A stretch of 64,000 bases of DNA. Source: Acidobacteriota bacterium. GTDB lineage: Bacteria > Acidobacteriota > Terriglobia > Terriglobales > SCQP01. Position 1 is the first letter of the stretch. The number at the start of each line of letters is the position of its first letter. Under the pieces are notes generated by a model that ran no database searches, was not told where the DNA came from, and saw nothing but the letters and a program-made list of their open reading frames with translations. Of this stretch, positions 15,859 to 26,875 are shown in pieces. The stretch spans positions 42,245 through 106,244 of the forward strand of contig JAJYIU010000011.1 in assembly GCA_021789895.1 (NCBI GenBank), read 5' to 3'. Both the position numbers and the translations under genes were made by a program.

Positions 15859-17310
15859 CTAGTTATCCGCTTCCGTCCCCCGCCCGGCCGCTTCCGCCTT
15901 GAGGATTTTCATCAGGTTGGTGCGCCCGGGAACGCCGTAGGGCGCGCCGGCGACCAGCGCGAAGGCCGCGCCCGGCGCCAGGCAGCCGGCGGCCAGCAGC
16001 CGCGCCTCGGCGCGGGTGATCATCTCGTCGGTAGAGGCGATTTCGGGCAGCGAAAGCGGCGTCACGCCCCAATACAGCGCCATGCGGTCGCGGGTGCGCG
16101 GGTTGGGCGTCAGCGCGTAAATCGGACACGGCGGGCGATAGCCGCTGAGCAGCCGCGCGGTCGAGCCGGTCTGGGTGAAGGCGGCAATCGCGTCCAGCGG
16201 CAGGGCGGCGGCCGCCTGCGCCGCTGCCGCCGCGATCGCCTCCGGAATCGAGCCCGAGGGCATCGCCGGCGCCAGCGCCGGCGCGAGCTTTTCCGCTTCC
16301 ACGATCAGACGCTCGAGCACCCGCACCGCCTCGACTGGATACTCTCCGCTGGCGGTCTCTTCCGAAAGCATCAGCGCGTCGGAGCCGTCCAGCACGGCGT
16401 TGACCACGTCGCTGGCTTCGGCGCGCGTCGGGCGCGGCTGCCGCGTCATCGAAACCAGCATCTGCGTCGCGGTGATCACCGGCATTCGCCGCCGGCGGGC
16501 GGCGCGTATGATGTTTTTCTGGATCGCCGGCACCTGCTCCAGCGGCAGCTCCACGCCCAGGTCGCCGCGCGCCACCATCACCCCGTCGGCGGCGGCCAGT
16601 ATTTCGTCCAGGTGCTCGAGCGCCTGCGGCTTCTCCAGCTTCGCCACCACCGCCGTATCCAGCCCCCGGCCCTGGTGGCGTCCCGCCCAGTAGCGCATGC
16701 GCTCGCGCAGCAGCCGCAGGTCGCGCGCGCTGCGTATGAACGAGAGCGCAATCGCATCCAACCCCTGCTCCAGGCCGAATTCGAGGTCGGCGAAATCCTT
16801 TTCGCTCAGCGCCGGAATCTCCAGCCCGCCGCCGGGCAAATTGATGCCCTTGCGCTCGCCCAGCAGCCCGCCGGTCACCACCTCGCACTCCACCCCGCCG
16901 GCGCAGGTCTGGAGCACGCGCAGCTCGAACGCGCCGTCTGCCAGCAGCACTGCGTCGCCGGAGTGCAGGTGCGGGCTGAGATCGAAGCTGGTCGGAAGCC
17001 GCGCGGCGTTGCCCGGGGCGCTGTCCATCACCAGCGCCACTCGCGCCCCCGGCTCCAGCCGCACCGGTTGATGATCTTCCAGCAGCCCGATGCGCAGCTT
17101 CGGCCCGGCCAGGTCCTGCAGCACCGCGATCGGACGGTCGAGCACGCGCGCCGCCTCCCGCACTCGCTGCAGCAGCCCGGCGTGATAAGCATGGTCGCCA
17201 TGCGAAAAATTCAGCCGCGCCACGTCCATCCCGGCTTCCATCAGCGCCCGAATGCGCTCCGGAGTATCGCTGGCCGGTCCCAGCGTGCATACGATTTTGG
17301 CGCGCCGCAT
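15859..17310 (-). CDS. pyk: Pyruvate kinase
   Basis: Converts phosphoenolpyruvate and ADP to pyruvate and ATP, the last step of glycolysis, in the cytoplasm. The 483-residue protein has the normal architecture: an N-terminal barrel opening with RRAKIVCTLGPASDTPERIR, the substrate-binding NFSHGDH, the active-site strand VVAKLEKPQALEHLDEI, the signature VARGDLGVELPLEQVPAIQK, ITATQMLVSM and the effector-domain end PGRTNLMKIL. A TACTCT box lies six bases before the ATG and no Shine-Dalgarno is visible, so the mRNA is probably leaderless. It stands apart from ppdK (45780-48527), the opposing gluconeogenic or PPi-dependent enzyme in this window. Confidence 0.96.
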   Translation of the reverse strand: MRRAKIVCTLGPASDTPERIRALMEAGMDVARLNFSHGDHAYHAGLLQRVREAARVLDRPIAVLQDLAGPKLRIGLLEDHQPVRLEPGARVALVMDSAPGNAARLPTSFDLSPHLHSGDAVLLADGAFELRVLQTCAGGVECEVVTGGLLGERKGINLPGGGLEIPALSEKDFADLEFGLEQGLDAIALSFIRSARDLRLLRERMRYWAGRHQGRGLDTAVVAKLEKPQALEHLDEILAAADGVMVARGDLGVELPLEQVPAIQKNIIRAARRRRMPVITATQMLVSMTRQPRPTRAEASDVVNAVLDGSDALMLSEETASGEYPVEAVRVLERLIVEAEKLAPALAPAMPSGSIPEAIAAAAAQAAAALPLDAIAAFTQTGSTARLLSGYRPPCPIYALTPNPRTRDRMALYWGVTPLSLPEIASTDEMITRAEARLLAAGCLAPGAAFALVAGAPYGVPGRTNLMKILKAEAAGRGTEADN

Positions 17311-17316
17311 ATTTCG

Positions 17317-17322
17317 AGAGTA
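17317..17322 (-). promoter_or_regulatory. -10 box TACTCT, 6 nt before the pyk ATG
   Basis: On the minus strand TACTCT is separated from the pyruvate kinase ATG by CGAAAT only. No ribosome-binding site lies between, which fits leaderless transcription. Confidence 0.45.
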
Positions 17323-17400
17323 CCAGCCCTAAGCCGCTCCGTTGCGCCGGGCGCCGGGAATCGCGCCGCCCCTGCCAGCCTCTGCGCCGCGCGGTTCTTG

Positions 17401-17406
17401 TACACT
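17401..17406 (+). promoter_or_regulatory. -10 box TACACT before the transglutaminase-like gene
   Basis: TACACT lies 33 bases before the chosen ATG (17440). A Shine-Dalgarno-like GATGAGGA at about 17424 lies between the two, so this gene has a normal leadered transcript. Confidence 0.4.
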
Positions 17407-17439
17407 ATGGATAACCCGCCCGAAGATGAGGACTCCGCC

Positions 17440-18495
17440 ATGCTCCGAAGCCGCTTTCTGTTCTGCATGTTGTTGTGTAGCGTTGGCGCGCTGCCGTTAG
17501 CGGCCCAAAGCAGTGCCCCGGCCCTTGCCGCCAGCCACCGCCCGCGGCGGCATTTTCGTTTTCGCTATGCCGTGGTCATATCCAATCCGCATCCCGGCGC
17601 GCAACTCCGCATCTGGATTCCGGCGGCGCACAGCGACCGCAGCCAGCGCGTGCGCGTGATCAGCGCCACCGGCAGCCTGCCGCTGCGGCTATACCGCCAG
17701 CCGGAATATGGCAACCGGGTCTGGTACGCGCAGACGCGCCGCGCCCCGGCCGGCAAGCTGCGCTTCAACTTCGTTTACGACGTGCTGCGCTACCGCGATG
17801 ACCGGCTGATCGGCCGCGCCGCGCCCGCGGCGCGCATACAGGCCACGGCGCTGCCGCTGTCGGTGCGCCCCTACCTGCTGCCCAATCGCCTGGTGCCGGT
17901 CAACGGCCTGCCCGCCCGCCTGGCGCGCGCCGCCACCGCCGGCCAGACCACTCCTTTGGCCAAAGCCCATGCCCTGTATGCCTACGTGCTGCATCATATG
18001 ACCTATTCGAAAACCGGCACCGGCTGGGGACACGGCAACGCTCTCTACGCCTGCACCGCCCATCACGGCAATTGCACCGATTTCCATTCCCTGTTCATGG
18101 CCATGGCGCGCTCGCAGGGCATCCCGGTGCGCTTTTATATCGGCTTCCCGCTGCCCTCCCATCAGGACGGCGGCCTGATCGGCGGCTATCATTGCTGGGT
18201 CAACTTCTACATCCACGGCCTGGGCTGGCTGCCGGCCGATATCTCCGAAGCCTGGCTGCATCCCCGCAACGCGCGCTTCTTTTTCGGCAACCTCGACGCC
18301 AACCGCGTGCGCTTCACCGCCGGCCGCGACCTTGTCCTGCGCCCGCGCCAGCAGGGCCCGCCGCTGAACTATTTCGTTTATCCCTACGTCGAGCGCAACG
18401 GCCGCCCCGATGCCCAGGTCAGCGACCGCTTTCATTTTCACGATCTCGCCGCGCCGCGGACTGCCTCGCTCGCCCGGCGCAAGCTCTCGCGCTGA
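17440..18495 (+). CDS. Secreted transglutaminase-like cysteine protein
   Basis: A 351-residue exported protein with a transglutaminase-like (papain-fold) domain. The signal peptide is SRFLFCMLLCSVGALPLAAQ. An N-terminal beta domain (FRYAVVISNPHPGAQLRIWI) precedes the catalytic domain. The presumed triad is Cys in HHGNCTDFHSLFMAMARSQG, His in GGYHCWVNFYI and Asp in WLPADISEAW. This is the classic order for bacterial transglutaminase-like hydrolases, which usually act as peptidases or amidases in the envelope. The ATG at 17440 has GATGAGGA upstream; an earlier ATG at 17407 overlaps the promoter and is rejected. The next gene, a small secreted Cys protein, follows after 119 bases. Confidence 0.85.
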   Translation: MLRSRFLFCMLLCSVGALPLAAQSSAPALAASHRPRRHFRFRYAVVISNPHPGAQLRIWIPAAHSDRSQRVRVISATGSLPLRLYRQPEYGNRVWYAQTRRAPAGKLRFNFVYDVLRYRDDRLIGRAAPAARIQATALPLSVRPYLLPNRLVPVNGLPARLARAATAGQTTPLAKAHALYAYVLHHMTYSKTGTGWGHGNALYACTAHHGNCTDFHSLFMAMARSQGIPVRFYIGFPLPSHQDGGLIGGYHCWVNFYIHGLGWLPADISEAWLHPRNARFFFGNLDANRVRFTAGRDLVLRPRQQGPPLNYFVYPYVERNGRPDAQVSDRFHFHDLAAPRTASLARRKLSR

Positions 18496-18614
18496 CCGGG
18501 CGGCGCGGTTTTTGCCACCGTTCGCCGGCGGCGCGCATCGCATCTGCAGCCGGCGGATTGGGCCATCAAAACGGCTCAGCTTCCGGCAATTCTCTTGAAC
18601 GAGGACTTGCAGCC

Positions 18615-18956
18615 ATGTTCATCCGGCAATTGCGGCGAATCGCCCTTCTGGCGGCCACCCTGGGGCTGGCTTTGACCGCCGGCGCGGCCACCACGCGCCT
18701 GACCGGCACCATCACCGACAGCATGTGCGGCCTGCATCACATGATGAAAGGCAATCCCGCCAAATGCACCCGCGACTGCGTGAAAAGCGGCAGCCATTTC
18801 GCCCTGGCAGTGCATGGCCGCGTGATCGTGCTGCAGCCGGAAAACGCCGCGGCCAGGTCGGCGCTCTCGCGCTATGCCGCCCGGCGGGTCACCCTCTTCG
18901 GCAGCTATTCAGGCAAAATCTTCGAGGTCAGCCGGGTCGTAAAAGCCGGCAAATAA
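18615..18956 (+). CDS. Small secreted three-cysteine protein
   Basis: A 113-residue exported protein of unknown function: signal peptide (IALLAATLGLALTAGAA), then a compact beta-rich domain. The motif TITDSMCG ... KCTRDCVKSGSHFAL places three cysteines in an arrangement suggesting metal or disulphide binding, followed by HGRVIVLQPENAA and strands VTLFGSYSGKIFEVSRV. The same domain plan occurs at the C-terminus of the anti-sigma-like protein at 20658-21365 (WLVDAHCA ... RACALRAECRQAGYGVL). Shine-Dalgarno GAGGA lies about ten bases before the ATG. The shared domain suggests a small ligand-binding module of the envelope. Confidence 0.75.
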   Translation: MFIRQLRRIALLAATLGLALTAGAATTRLTGTITDSMCGLHHMMKGNPAKCTRDCVKSGSHFALAVHGRVIVLQPENAAARSALSRYAARRVTLFGSYSGKIFEVSRVVKAGK

Positions 18957-19063
18957 GCTAAGCGCAATCGAACGGCTGGCGGCTGCATGCTGGCGGCTAA
19001 CCTGGCTGATCGCTGGCGCTGGCTGGCTGAGGTCGCGCCCGCCGCGGCATAATAGCGCCAAGC

Positions 19064-19837
19064 ATGTTTTTCCTGAAAAAATTGATTGGCATGCTGCTCA
19101 TGCCGCTGCCGGTGGCGCTGGGCTTGCTTTTGGCGGCGCTGGTGTTGTTCTGGCGCCAGCGCCGCTTCCGGCTGGCGCGCTGGCTGGCGTCCGCCGCCTG
19201 GCTGCTGCTGTTTCTAGCCGGCAGCCAATGGATGGCGTGGCAGCTCGAAGGCCCGCTCACCGGCCGCTATCCTCCCTGGCGTGTCTCCCAGGCCGGCAGT
19301 GGCGCGCCCGCCACCATCGTCGTGCTCGGCGGCGGCAAGCATCGCAATGCCCGTCTCCCCATCGTGGCCCGGCTCACGCAGGTGTCGTTGAACCGCCTGG
19401 TCGAAGGCATACGCCTGTATCGCGCCTTGCACGCGATTCAGCCCGGCGAGCGCCTGCTGCTTTCCGGCGGCCCGCGCCGGGCGCCGGAGGCGCTGCTGAT
19501 GCGCCAGGTCGCTCTCGCCTTGGGCGTGCCGGACGCCGCACTGGAGTTGGAAACTACTTCGCTCGATACCCCTTCCCAGGCGCGCCACCTGAAACCGATG
19601 CTCGGCGCCCGGCCTTTCCTGCTGGTGACTTCCGCCGTTCACATGCCGCGCGCCATGGCCCTGTTCAAACGACAGGGCCTCGATCCGATCCCCGCTGCCT
19701 CCGATTGGACTGCCTCCTCCCCCTCGAATTGGATGTCTTGGCTGCCCAATGCGGCAACCCTGCAAGACGCCTCCGCCGCCTGGCACGAAATCCTGGGCCG
19801 GCTTTGGGAATCTCTCCGCGGAGAAACCGCGGGATGA
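19064..19837 (+). CDS. YdcF/ElyC-family (DUF218) membrane protein
   Basis: A 257-residue inner-membrane protein with two N-terminal helices (LIGMLLMPLPVALGLLLAAL and WLASAAWLLLFLAGSQ). A DUF218 Rossmann-like periplasmic domain follows: PATIVVLGGGKHRN, RLLLSGGPRRAPEALLMRQV, LETTSLDTPSQARHLKPMLG and PFLLVTSAVHMPRAMALFKR. This is the standard motif set of YdcF/SanA/ElyC proteins, some of which affect lipid carrier or envelope polysaccharide metabolism. A CATAAT box lies ten bases before the ATG. Its stop overlaps the next start by ATGA, so it is co-translated with the RNA methylase. Confidence 0.85.
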   Translation: MFFLKKLIGMLLMPLPVALGLLLAALVLFWRQRRFRLARWLASAAWLLLFLAGSQWMAWQLEGPLTGRYPPWRVSQAGSGAPATIVVLGGGKHRNARLPIVARLTQVSLNRLVEGIRLYRALHAIQPGERLLLSGGPRRAPEALLMRQVALALGVPDAALELETTSLDTPSQARHLKPMLGARPFLLVTSAVHMPRAMALFKRQGLDPIPAASDWTASSPSNWMSWLPNAATLQDASAAWHEILGRLWESLRGETAG

Positions 19838-20568
19838 TGCCGCCGCGCATCGTGCTGGTCGGCGTCCGCAACCCGCTCAATATCGGCGCCGCCGCGCGCG
19901 CCCTGGCTAATTTCGGCCTGGACGAACTGGTGCTGGTGCGCCCCTACTCGGAAGCCTGGAAGACCGCCCGCTCCGCCCGCGCCGGACAGGCCGTGCTCGC
20001 ACGCGCTCGTGTCGCCGCCAATCTTGCCGACGCCCTCGCCGGCGTGAGCTTGGCGCTGGGCACCTCCTCCGCCACCGGCCGCAAACCCGAAATCGAGCTG
20101 CTGGAATGGCCCGATTCCCTGGACCGCTTCGACCTCTCCCGCCCCTGGGCCCTGCTCTTCGGCTCGGAAAAAACCGGCTTGACCACCGAAGACCTCAGCT
20201 ACTGCCAGGCCGTCTTGCGCCTGAAAACCGCCGCCGCCAGTCCCTCCATGAACCTCGGCCAGGCGGTTGCCGTCTGCGGCTACGAGCTCCGCCGGCGACT
20301 GGATTTAATGCCGCTCGCAGCCTCCGCTTCGCCGCCCGCGCTTGCAGCCTCCACGCCGGCGCCCGCCGCCGATCTCGCCACCCGCGACCGCCTGGCCTCC
20401 GCCTTCGTGCCGCTGCTCGAACAACTGGGCGTCTTCCGCGGCCAGCATCGCGCCAGCCAGACCCGCCGCCTGCGCCGCATGCTGGCGCGCTGGGAATTGA
20501 GCCCCGGCGACGCCCGCCTGCTGCTCGGCCTCGCCCGCGAGCTCCGCCGCACGCTGAGCCATCGCTAG
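19834..20568 (+). CDS. TrmH/SpoU-family RNA 2'-O-methyltransferase, TrmJ-like
   Basis: A 244-residue S-adenosylmethionine-dependent methyltransferase of the trefoil-knot (SPOUT) class, which methylates ribose 2'-OH of RNA. The three SpoU motifs are present: RNPLNIGAAARALANFGLDE, ALLFGSEKTGLTTEDLS and SPSMNLGQAVAVCGYELRRR. A C-terminal helical extension after an Ala/Pro-rich linker is typical of TrmJ, which modifies position 32 of tRNA anticodon loops. The rRNA-acting relatives cannot be excluded. Its ATG shares four bases with the end of the ydcF-like gene. Confidence 0.85.
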   Translation: MMPPRIVLVGVRNPLNIGAAARALANFGLDELVLVRPYSEAWKTARSARAGQAVLARARVAANLADALAGVSLALGTSSATGRKPEIELLEWPDSLDRFDLSRPWALLFGSEKTGLTTEDLSYCQAVLRLKTAAASPSMNLGQAVAVCGYELRRRLDLMPLAASASPPALAASTPAPAADLATRDRLASAFVPLLEQLGVFRGQHRASQTRRLRRMLARWELSPGDARLLLGLARELRRTLSHR

Positions 20569-20657
20569 CCTCCCTATCTACGCCGCGCAGGCGATATCGA
20601 AGGACTTGCGAAGCAATAATTTTTTAGCTGATCAATGTCGGCTGATCGCGCTTTTTG

Positions 20658-21365
20658 CTACCGCGCGGCCGCCGCCGCGCTGGTCGCGCCGCTGTCGGTG
20701 CCGGCGGTATCGCCTTCAGCCGGCTGCGCCATCAGCTTGAGCCGGGCGACGTGCAAGACGTGATTCCGCCGCCGGCCGCTGACCACGATGCGCAGATGAT
20801 CTTTGGCGCGCGTATGCAGCAGCGCGTTCAGTGCAATGGCGTTGCCGTGGGCGTCGAAGCGCACGAACTGCCCCTTCGAGAGCACGCCATAGCCGGCCTG
20901 CCGGCATTCGGCGCGCAGGGCGCAGGCGCGCGTGTGGACCGCGCCGGAAATGCCCTGCGCGATCAGCTTGGGAGCGCAATGCGCGTCCACCAGCCAGCCC
21001 CGCAGGGTGACGCTGCCGGATTGGAAATGCAGCCACAGGCCCGAGCCGGCCAGCAGCAGCAGCGCGGCCAGCGCCCAGGCGGGAAACAAGCCCGTACGGC
21101 CGGGCAGAAAGCGCTGCCAGGCAGGCGCGGGGCGGGTATGCAGTTGCAGCGCCAGCCGCTGCTCCAGCCGGCTGCTGGCCGGCTCCGGCATGCTCTCCGG
21201 CAAGCCCTGCCGCAGCAATTCGCCTGCGGGCTTGCATTCTTCCAGACAGGCGCGGCATTCCGGACACAGGCGCAGGTGTTCCAGCACCGCCGCCTGCGCC
21301 GCCGCGTCCAATTCGCCTTCCAGCAAGGCGCAAAAGTATTCGCGAATCGGCTGACAATCCATCAT
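20658..21365 (-). CDS. Zinc-finger (zf-HC2) anti-sigma-like membrane protein with C-terminal Cys domain
   Basis: A 235-residue single-pass membrane protein. The cytosolic N-terminus is a zf-HC2 anti-sigma domain (CQPIREYFCALLEGEL, then HLRLCPECRACLEECK: the H-x3-C-x2-C zinc site). One helix follows (FPAWALAALLLLAGSGLWL). The periplasmic part has three cysteines (GWLVDAHCAPKL, CALRAECRQAGYGVL) and resembles the secreted protein at 18615-18956. Its ATG overlaps the sigma factor stop by four bases (ATGA), the usual layout of an ECF sigma/anti-sigma pair. It would hold the sigma factor inactive until an envelope signal is sensed by the periplasmic domain. The signal is unknown. Confidence 0.85.
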   Translation of the reverse strand: MMDCQPIREYFCALLEGELDAAAQAAVLEHLRLCPECRACLEECKPAGELLRQGLPESMPEPASSRLEQRLALQLHTRPAPAWQRFLPGRTGLFPAWALAALLLLAGSGLWLHFQSGSVTLRGWLVDAHCAPKLIAQGISGAVHTRACALRAECRQAGYGVLSKGQFVRFDAHGNAIALNALLHTRAKDHLRIVVSGRRRNHVLHVARLKLMAQPAEGDTAGTDSGATSAAAAAR

Positions 21366-21988
21366 CCAATTCCTCGCTCGGCGGTCGCCAGCCGGGTCAG
21401 CCGCTGGCGCAGCATCTGGCGGGCGCGCAACAGCCGGGTTTTCACATTGGCATCGCTGAGTTTCAAGATTCGGGCGGTATCGTGGGTGGAAAGCTCCTGT
21501 AAATCCCGCAGCACCAGCACCAGGCGGTAGCCCGCCGGCAGCCCCGATAGCGCCAGCGCAATGCGCTGCCGCTGTTCCTCGCGCGCCAGGTTCTGCTCCG
21601 GGGTGTCGTGCGTATCCACCGCCTCGCGCGCCATCTGGCCTTCGTCCTGCGCTCGCGGCTCGTCCAGCGATTCCCACATCGCGGCGTGGCTTTTGCGCAG
21701 CCGCATGCGCGCGGCGTTGATCGCAATCTGCGTCAGCCAGGTGGAAAAACGCGACTCCCCGCGGAACTGGCGGAGGTGTTGGTAGGCGCGCAGGAAAGTC
21801 TCCTGGGTGATTTCCTCGGCATCGGCGTCGTTGCGCATAATCGCCAGCGCCATCCGGTAAATCGCATGCTCATATCGGCGCACCAGCGGCTGGAAAGCGT
21901 CCCGGTCGCCGGCTTGCACCAGCCGCACCAGGGACAGATCCGGATCCGCGGAGGCGCCGGCCGCGGCGGTGGGATGGCTGCTACTCAT
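21362..21988 (-). CDS. ECF (RpoE-type) RNA polymerase sigma factor
   Basis: A 208-residue extracytoplasmic-function sigma factor. Region 2 runs from about FQPLVRRYEHAIYRMALAIM through DADAEEITQETFLRAYQHLR and FSTWLTQIAINAARMRLRKS. Region 4 is near the C-terminus: ALSGLPAGYRLVLVLRDLQE then HDTARILKLSDANVKTRLLR. Regions 1.1 and 3 are absent, as expected. It is co-translated with the zf-HC2 anti-sigma gene. The targets are unknown; autoregulation is plausible since the gene stands at the head of its operon. Confidence 0.94.
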   Translation of the reverse strand: MSSSHPTAAAGASADPDLSLVRLVQAGDRDAFQPLVRRYEHAIYRMALAIMRNDADAEEITQETFLRAYQHLRQFRGESRFSTWLTQIAINAARMRLRKSHAAMWESLDEPRAQDEGQMAREAVDTHDTPEQNLAREEQRQRIALALSGLPAGYRLVLVLRDLQELSTHDTARILKLSDANVKTRLLRARQMLRQRLTRLATAERGIG

Positions 21989-22116
21989 ACGAATCGGACA
22001 TAGGCGGAATGGTTACAGAATAATGGAAATTTATCGCCTCGGGGGGACGGCTTGGCGCATCGCCCCTGGCCGGCGCCCGATCCCGGGCGGCCGGCGGCGG
22101 TTGGAAGGCGGTCGGC

Positions 22117-22122
22117 TAGAAT
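22117..22122 (+). promoter_or_regulatory. -10 box TAGAAT, 7 nt before the alaS ATG
   Basis: TAGAAT is followed by AGTGTCT and then the ATG of alaS. No Shine-Dalgarno is present between them and no matching -35 is evident, so a leaderless mRNA is likely. Confidence 0.5.
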
Positions 22123-22129
22123 AGTGTCT

Positions 22130-24813
<2,684 letters not shown>

Positions 24814-24817
<4 letters not shown>

Positions 24818-25299
24818 GCGCCGGCTTGCGCATCGGACAGGGCTTCGACTCCCACGGCTTTGCCGCCGGGCGCGAGTTACGCCTGGGCGGGGTCTTGATT
24901 CCGGGCGAGCGCGGCCTGGCCGGGCACAGCGACGGAGACGTGCTGCTGCACGCCGTTTGCGACGCGCTGCTGGGCGCGCTCGCGCTGGGCGACATTGGCG
25001 AGCATTTCCCTCCCGGCGACGCACGCTGGCGCAACGCCGATAGCCGTGAGTTCGTCCGCCATGCCTGCGGATTGGTGCGTCAGCGCGGCTGGCGGCTGGC
25101 GAATCTTGACGCCACCCTGATTCTGGATACGCCCCGACTGGGTCCCCACCGCGAAGCCATACGCCAAAGCCTGGCCGCGCTGCTCGACTCCCCGCTCGAC
25201 CGCATCTCGCTCAAGGCCAAAACCCCGGAAGGGTTGGGTCTGCCCGACACTGCCATCGCCCAGGTCGTCGTCTTGCTCGAAGCCGCCGCGGCGGAATAA
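24814..25299 (+). CDS. ispF: 2-C-methyl-D-erythritol 2,4-cyclodiphosphate synthase
   Basis: Catalyses formation of MEcPP from CDP-ME 2-phosphate in the MEP isoprenoid pathway. The 161-residue protein is of normal length. It has the N-terminal metal-binding RIGQGFDSHGF, the GHSDGDVLLHAVCDALLGA active-site motif, the IGEHFPP motif, and the C-terminal ISLKAKTPEGLGL. The start is the GTG at 24814 overlapping the alaS stop (GTGA), implying translational coupling. A longer open frame starts upstream but is only an alternative reading of alaS. Confidence 0.95.
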
Positions 25300-25419
25300 G
25301 GAAAGGAAACGTTTAGCGGCGGCGAATGGCCCTTTCGCCAGTTTTTACGAGCGCGTAAGCGGCTGTCCTGCACCGGCTGGGAGGTCGCGCGCCCGCCGGG
25401 ATCGGAAACGGATTCCCGC

Positions 25420-25626
25420 TCAGATTTTAAATGGCTGCTTTCGAAAAGGATTGCTCTCTTCCAGCCGCTGCCGGACGGATTTGATCACATGTTCAACCGC
25501 GGTGGAATAGTAGATTTCGGTTCCGGTCTTCACCCCTTCCACCAGCCATTCGTATTTGTTGCCCTGTGGCGATGACGTCATGGTGATCGAAACGGCGAAT
25601 CGAATCCTGGACGGCTCCGTCGGCAT
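25420..25626 (-). CDS. Small hypothetical protein
   Basis: A 68-residue protein I do not recognise. It has an alternating polar/aromatic beta pattern (SPQGNKYEWLVEGVKTGTEI) and a helical C-terminus (AVEHVIKSVRQRLEESNPF). AAGGAGATT stands about 12 bases before the ATG on the minus strand, a credible Shine-Dalgarno. Composition is lower in GC than the flanking housekeeping genes. It follows the 80-residue hypothetical gene by 36 bases and may share its transcript. Confidence 0.45.
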   Translation of the reverse strand: MPTEPSRIRFAVSITMTSSPQGNKYEWLVEGVKTGTEIYYSTAVEHVIKSVRQRLEESNPFRKQPFKI

Positions 25627-25662
25627 ATCTGGCGCAATCTCCTTTTCCGAAGACGAAACCGT

Positions 25663-25905
25663 CTATGCACAGCAGGGCGTTGCTGCACTTTTTTGGAGCC
25701 GAAGGGTAAAGTGATGCGCTCTTTGCTTTTTAGGATGCTGCTCGCAGTCGTGATTCTCGAAGATAAATTTGGTGTTGTCCGTTAGTCCTTCCGGATTCTC
25801 CGCCAATTTAGACCAGTTGTAGGCGGAACATTTCCAGGAGATGATCTTGCCGCGTGCATTCACGACAGCTTCAAGTTGCCGCAGTGTTGATTTGTCGAAG
25901 GACAT
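25663..25905 (-). CDS. Small hypothetical protein
   Basis: An 80-residue protein with no family I recognise. The start at 25905 (MSFDKSTLRQLEAVVNARGK) is chosen because GAGGAGGGG lies just upstream; an earlier in-frame ATG (25938) has no such site. It has a short amphipathic helix, then the aromatic stretch IISWKCSAYNWSKLAE, and a basic His/Lys-rich C-terminus. It lies in the AT-richer accessory patch with the next small gene downstream on the same strand. Confidence 0.45.
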   Translation of the reverse strand: MSFDKSTLRQLEAVVNARGKIISWKCSAYNWSKLAENPEGLTDNTKFIFENHDCEQHPKKQRAHHFTLRLQKSAATPCCA

Positions 25906-26352
25906 GAAATGCCCCTCCTCGATAATCCAAGGATACAATTAAAATTCACGGGGTGCAGTTTCAGCCCCGTGAATTCGCCCCCATAGTAGCTGAACCGGAC
26001 GCCGCCCGCTACGGGTGTCGGGCAGCAGATTTCGGATCTTTTGCCGAGCCGCTTGCAATTCTTGCGGCACGGCCGCTTTTTAAGTTTAGTCGCTGACGCT
26101 ATCGCAAGAGTCCGGCCGAAACCGGACACATTGCAAAACGTATGGATGCCGGAAATTATTTGTCGTTAATAGGCGCTGACCTAAAAGGAACCTCGCGAAA
26201 TCCGGCCTGCGGGCGTTGCTTGAGGCAATTTCTGCGAAATTGCCATGGGACAGAAATACTGTCCGACTCGGCCGTTAACGCTTTTGGGCTGGGTTGATCC
26301 GGGCCCAGAAACTTATTTTCCCATTATGAAGAGGATGTCGCGGGGTCTGCGA
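25906..26352. other. Intergenic region, no supported gene
   Basis: About 450 bases without a convincing gene. A minus-strand open frame covers part of it (25860-26129) but has no ribosome-binding site or natural-looking protein. The only structure seen is the perfect inverted repeat at 26224-26244. Confidence 0.4.
26224..26244. repeat. Perfect 9-bp inverted repeat with 3-nt loop
   Basis: GGCAATTTC and GAAATTGCC flank TGC, forming a stable hairpin on either strand. There is no T-tract on either side, so it is not a typical terminator. It may be a protein-binding site, or the end of a decayed mobile element. Confidence 0.5.
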
Positions 26353-26643
26353 TTACCGCCGGCCGAATAAAATCTTTTTGAAGAATCGGCGGTATAAATA
26401 TACATTCAATAATACATATAAAGCAATGTAAGCGATTGCTTCAATAAAATAGATCATGCTTAACTTATATTGCTCTGGCATAATTGTCATATCTGGCGCA
26501 TGATGCATAATATTATAAATAAATAACTTTGGCCCCATTGTCCATATAGATATCATAAGTTTCATGATTATAAATAAATCGATAAATAAAATCATAACGA
26601 ACAATAAAGATGCCGCGGATTTTTGAAATATAGAGTATTTCAT
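26353..26643 (-). CDS. Hypothetical two-helix membrane protein in AT-rich DNA
   Basis: A 96-residue protein of unknown function. Two strong hydrophobic segments (SLLFVMILFIDLFIIMKLMI and MIYFIEAIAYIALYVLLNVY) are joined by a loop containing NIMHHAPDMTIMPEQYK. The C-terminus is basic (RRFFKKILFGRR), consistent with the positive-inside rule. The frame continues upstream to 26793, but the extra residues look like GC-rich noise and composition changes sharply at 26643. The gene is strongly AT-rich against a GC-rich background, which suggests horizontal acquisition. There is no clear Shine-Dalgarno. Confidence 0.5.
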   Translation of the reverse strand: MKYSIFQKSAASLLFVMILFIDLFIIMKLMISIWTMGPKLFIYNIMHHAPDMTIMPEQYKLSMIYFIEAIAYIALYVLLNVYLYRRFFKKILFGRR

Positions 26644-26863
26644 CGGCGGCAATTGCAGGCGAGCGCGTGGACTGCTGTTTGCAAGCTGAGGTGATGCGGT
26701 CGGCGATAGGGCACGCGCCGCGCTGCGCCCTCGGGTTCGAGCGTAAACGTGTGCCGCATGACCAATCATAAAAATTGGACGTTTCGACGTCAATCCGGTT
26801 CGGAGCGAGTCTTCGCCTGCAGCCGGCCTTCTCCGCTCCTTGCGCCTCCAGGCTGGCTTATTG

Positions 26864-26869
26864 TATGGT
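26864..26869 (+). promoter_or_regulatory. -10 box TATGGT, 6 nt before the antitoxin ATG
   Basis: TATGGT is followed by six bases and the ATG at 26876. No Shine-Dalgarno is present. An out-of-frame ATG at 26872 lies even closer to the box. This fits a leaderless toxin-antitoxin transcript. Confidence 0.4.
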
Positions 26870-26875
26870 GAATGT

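Noticed and set aside
25860..26129. 89-codon minus-strand frame
   Set aside because: It overlaps the better-supported gene at 25663-25905, has no ribosome-binding site and an unnatural composition.
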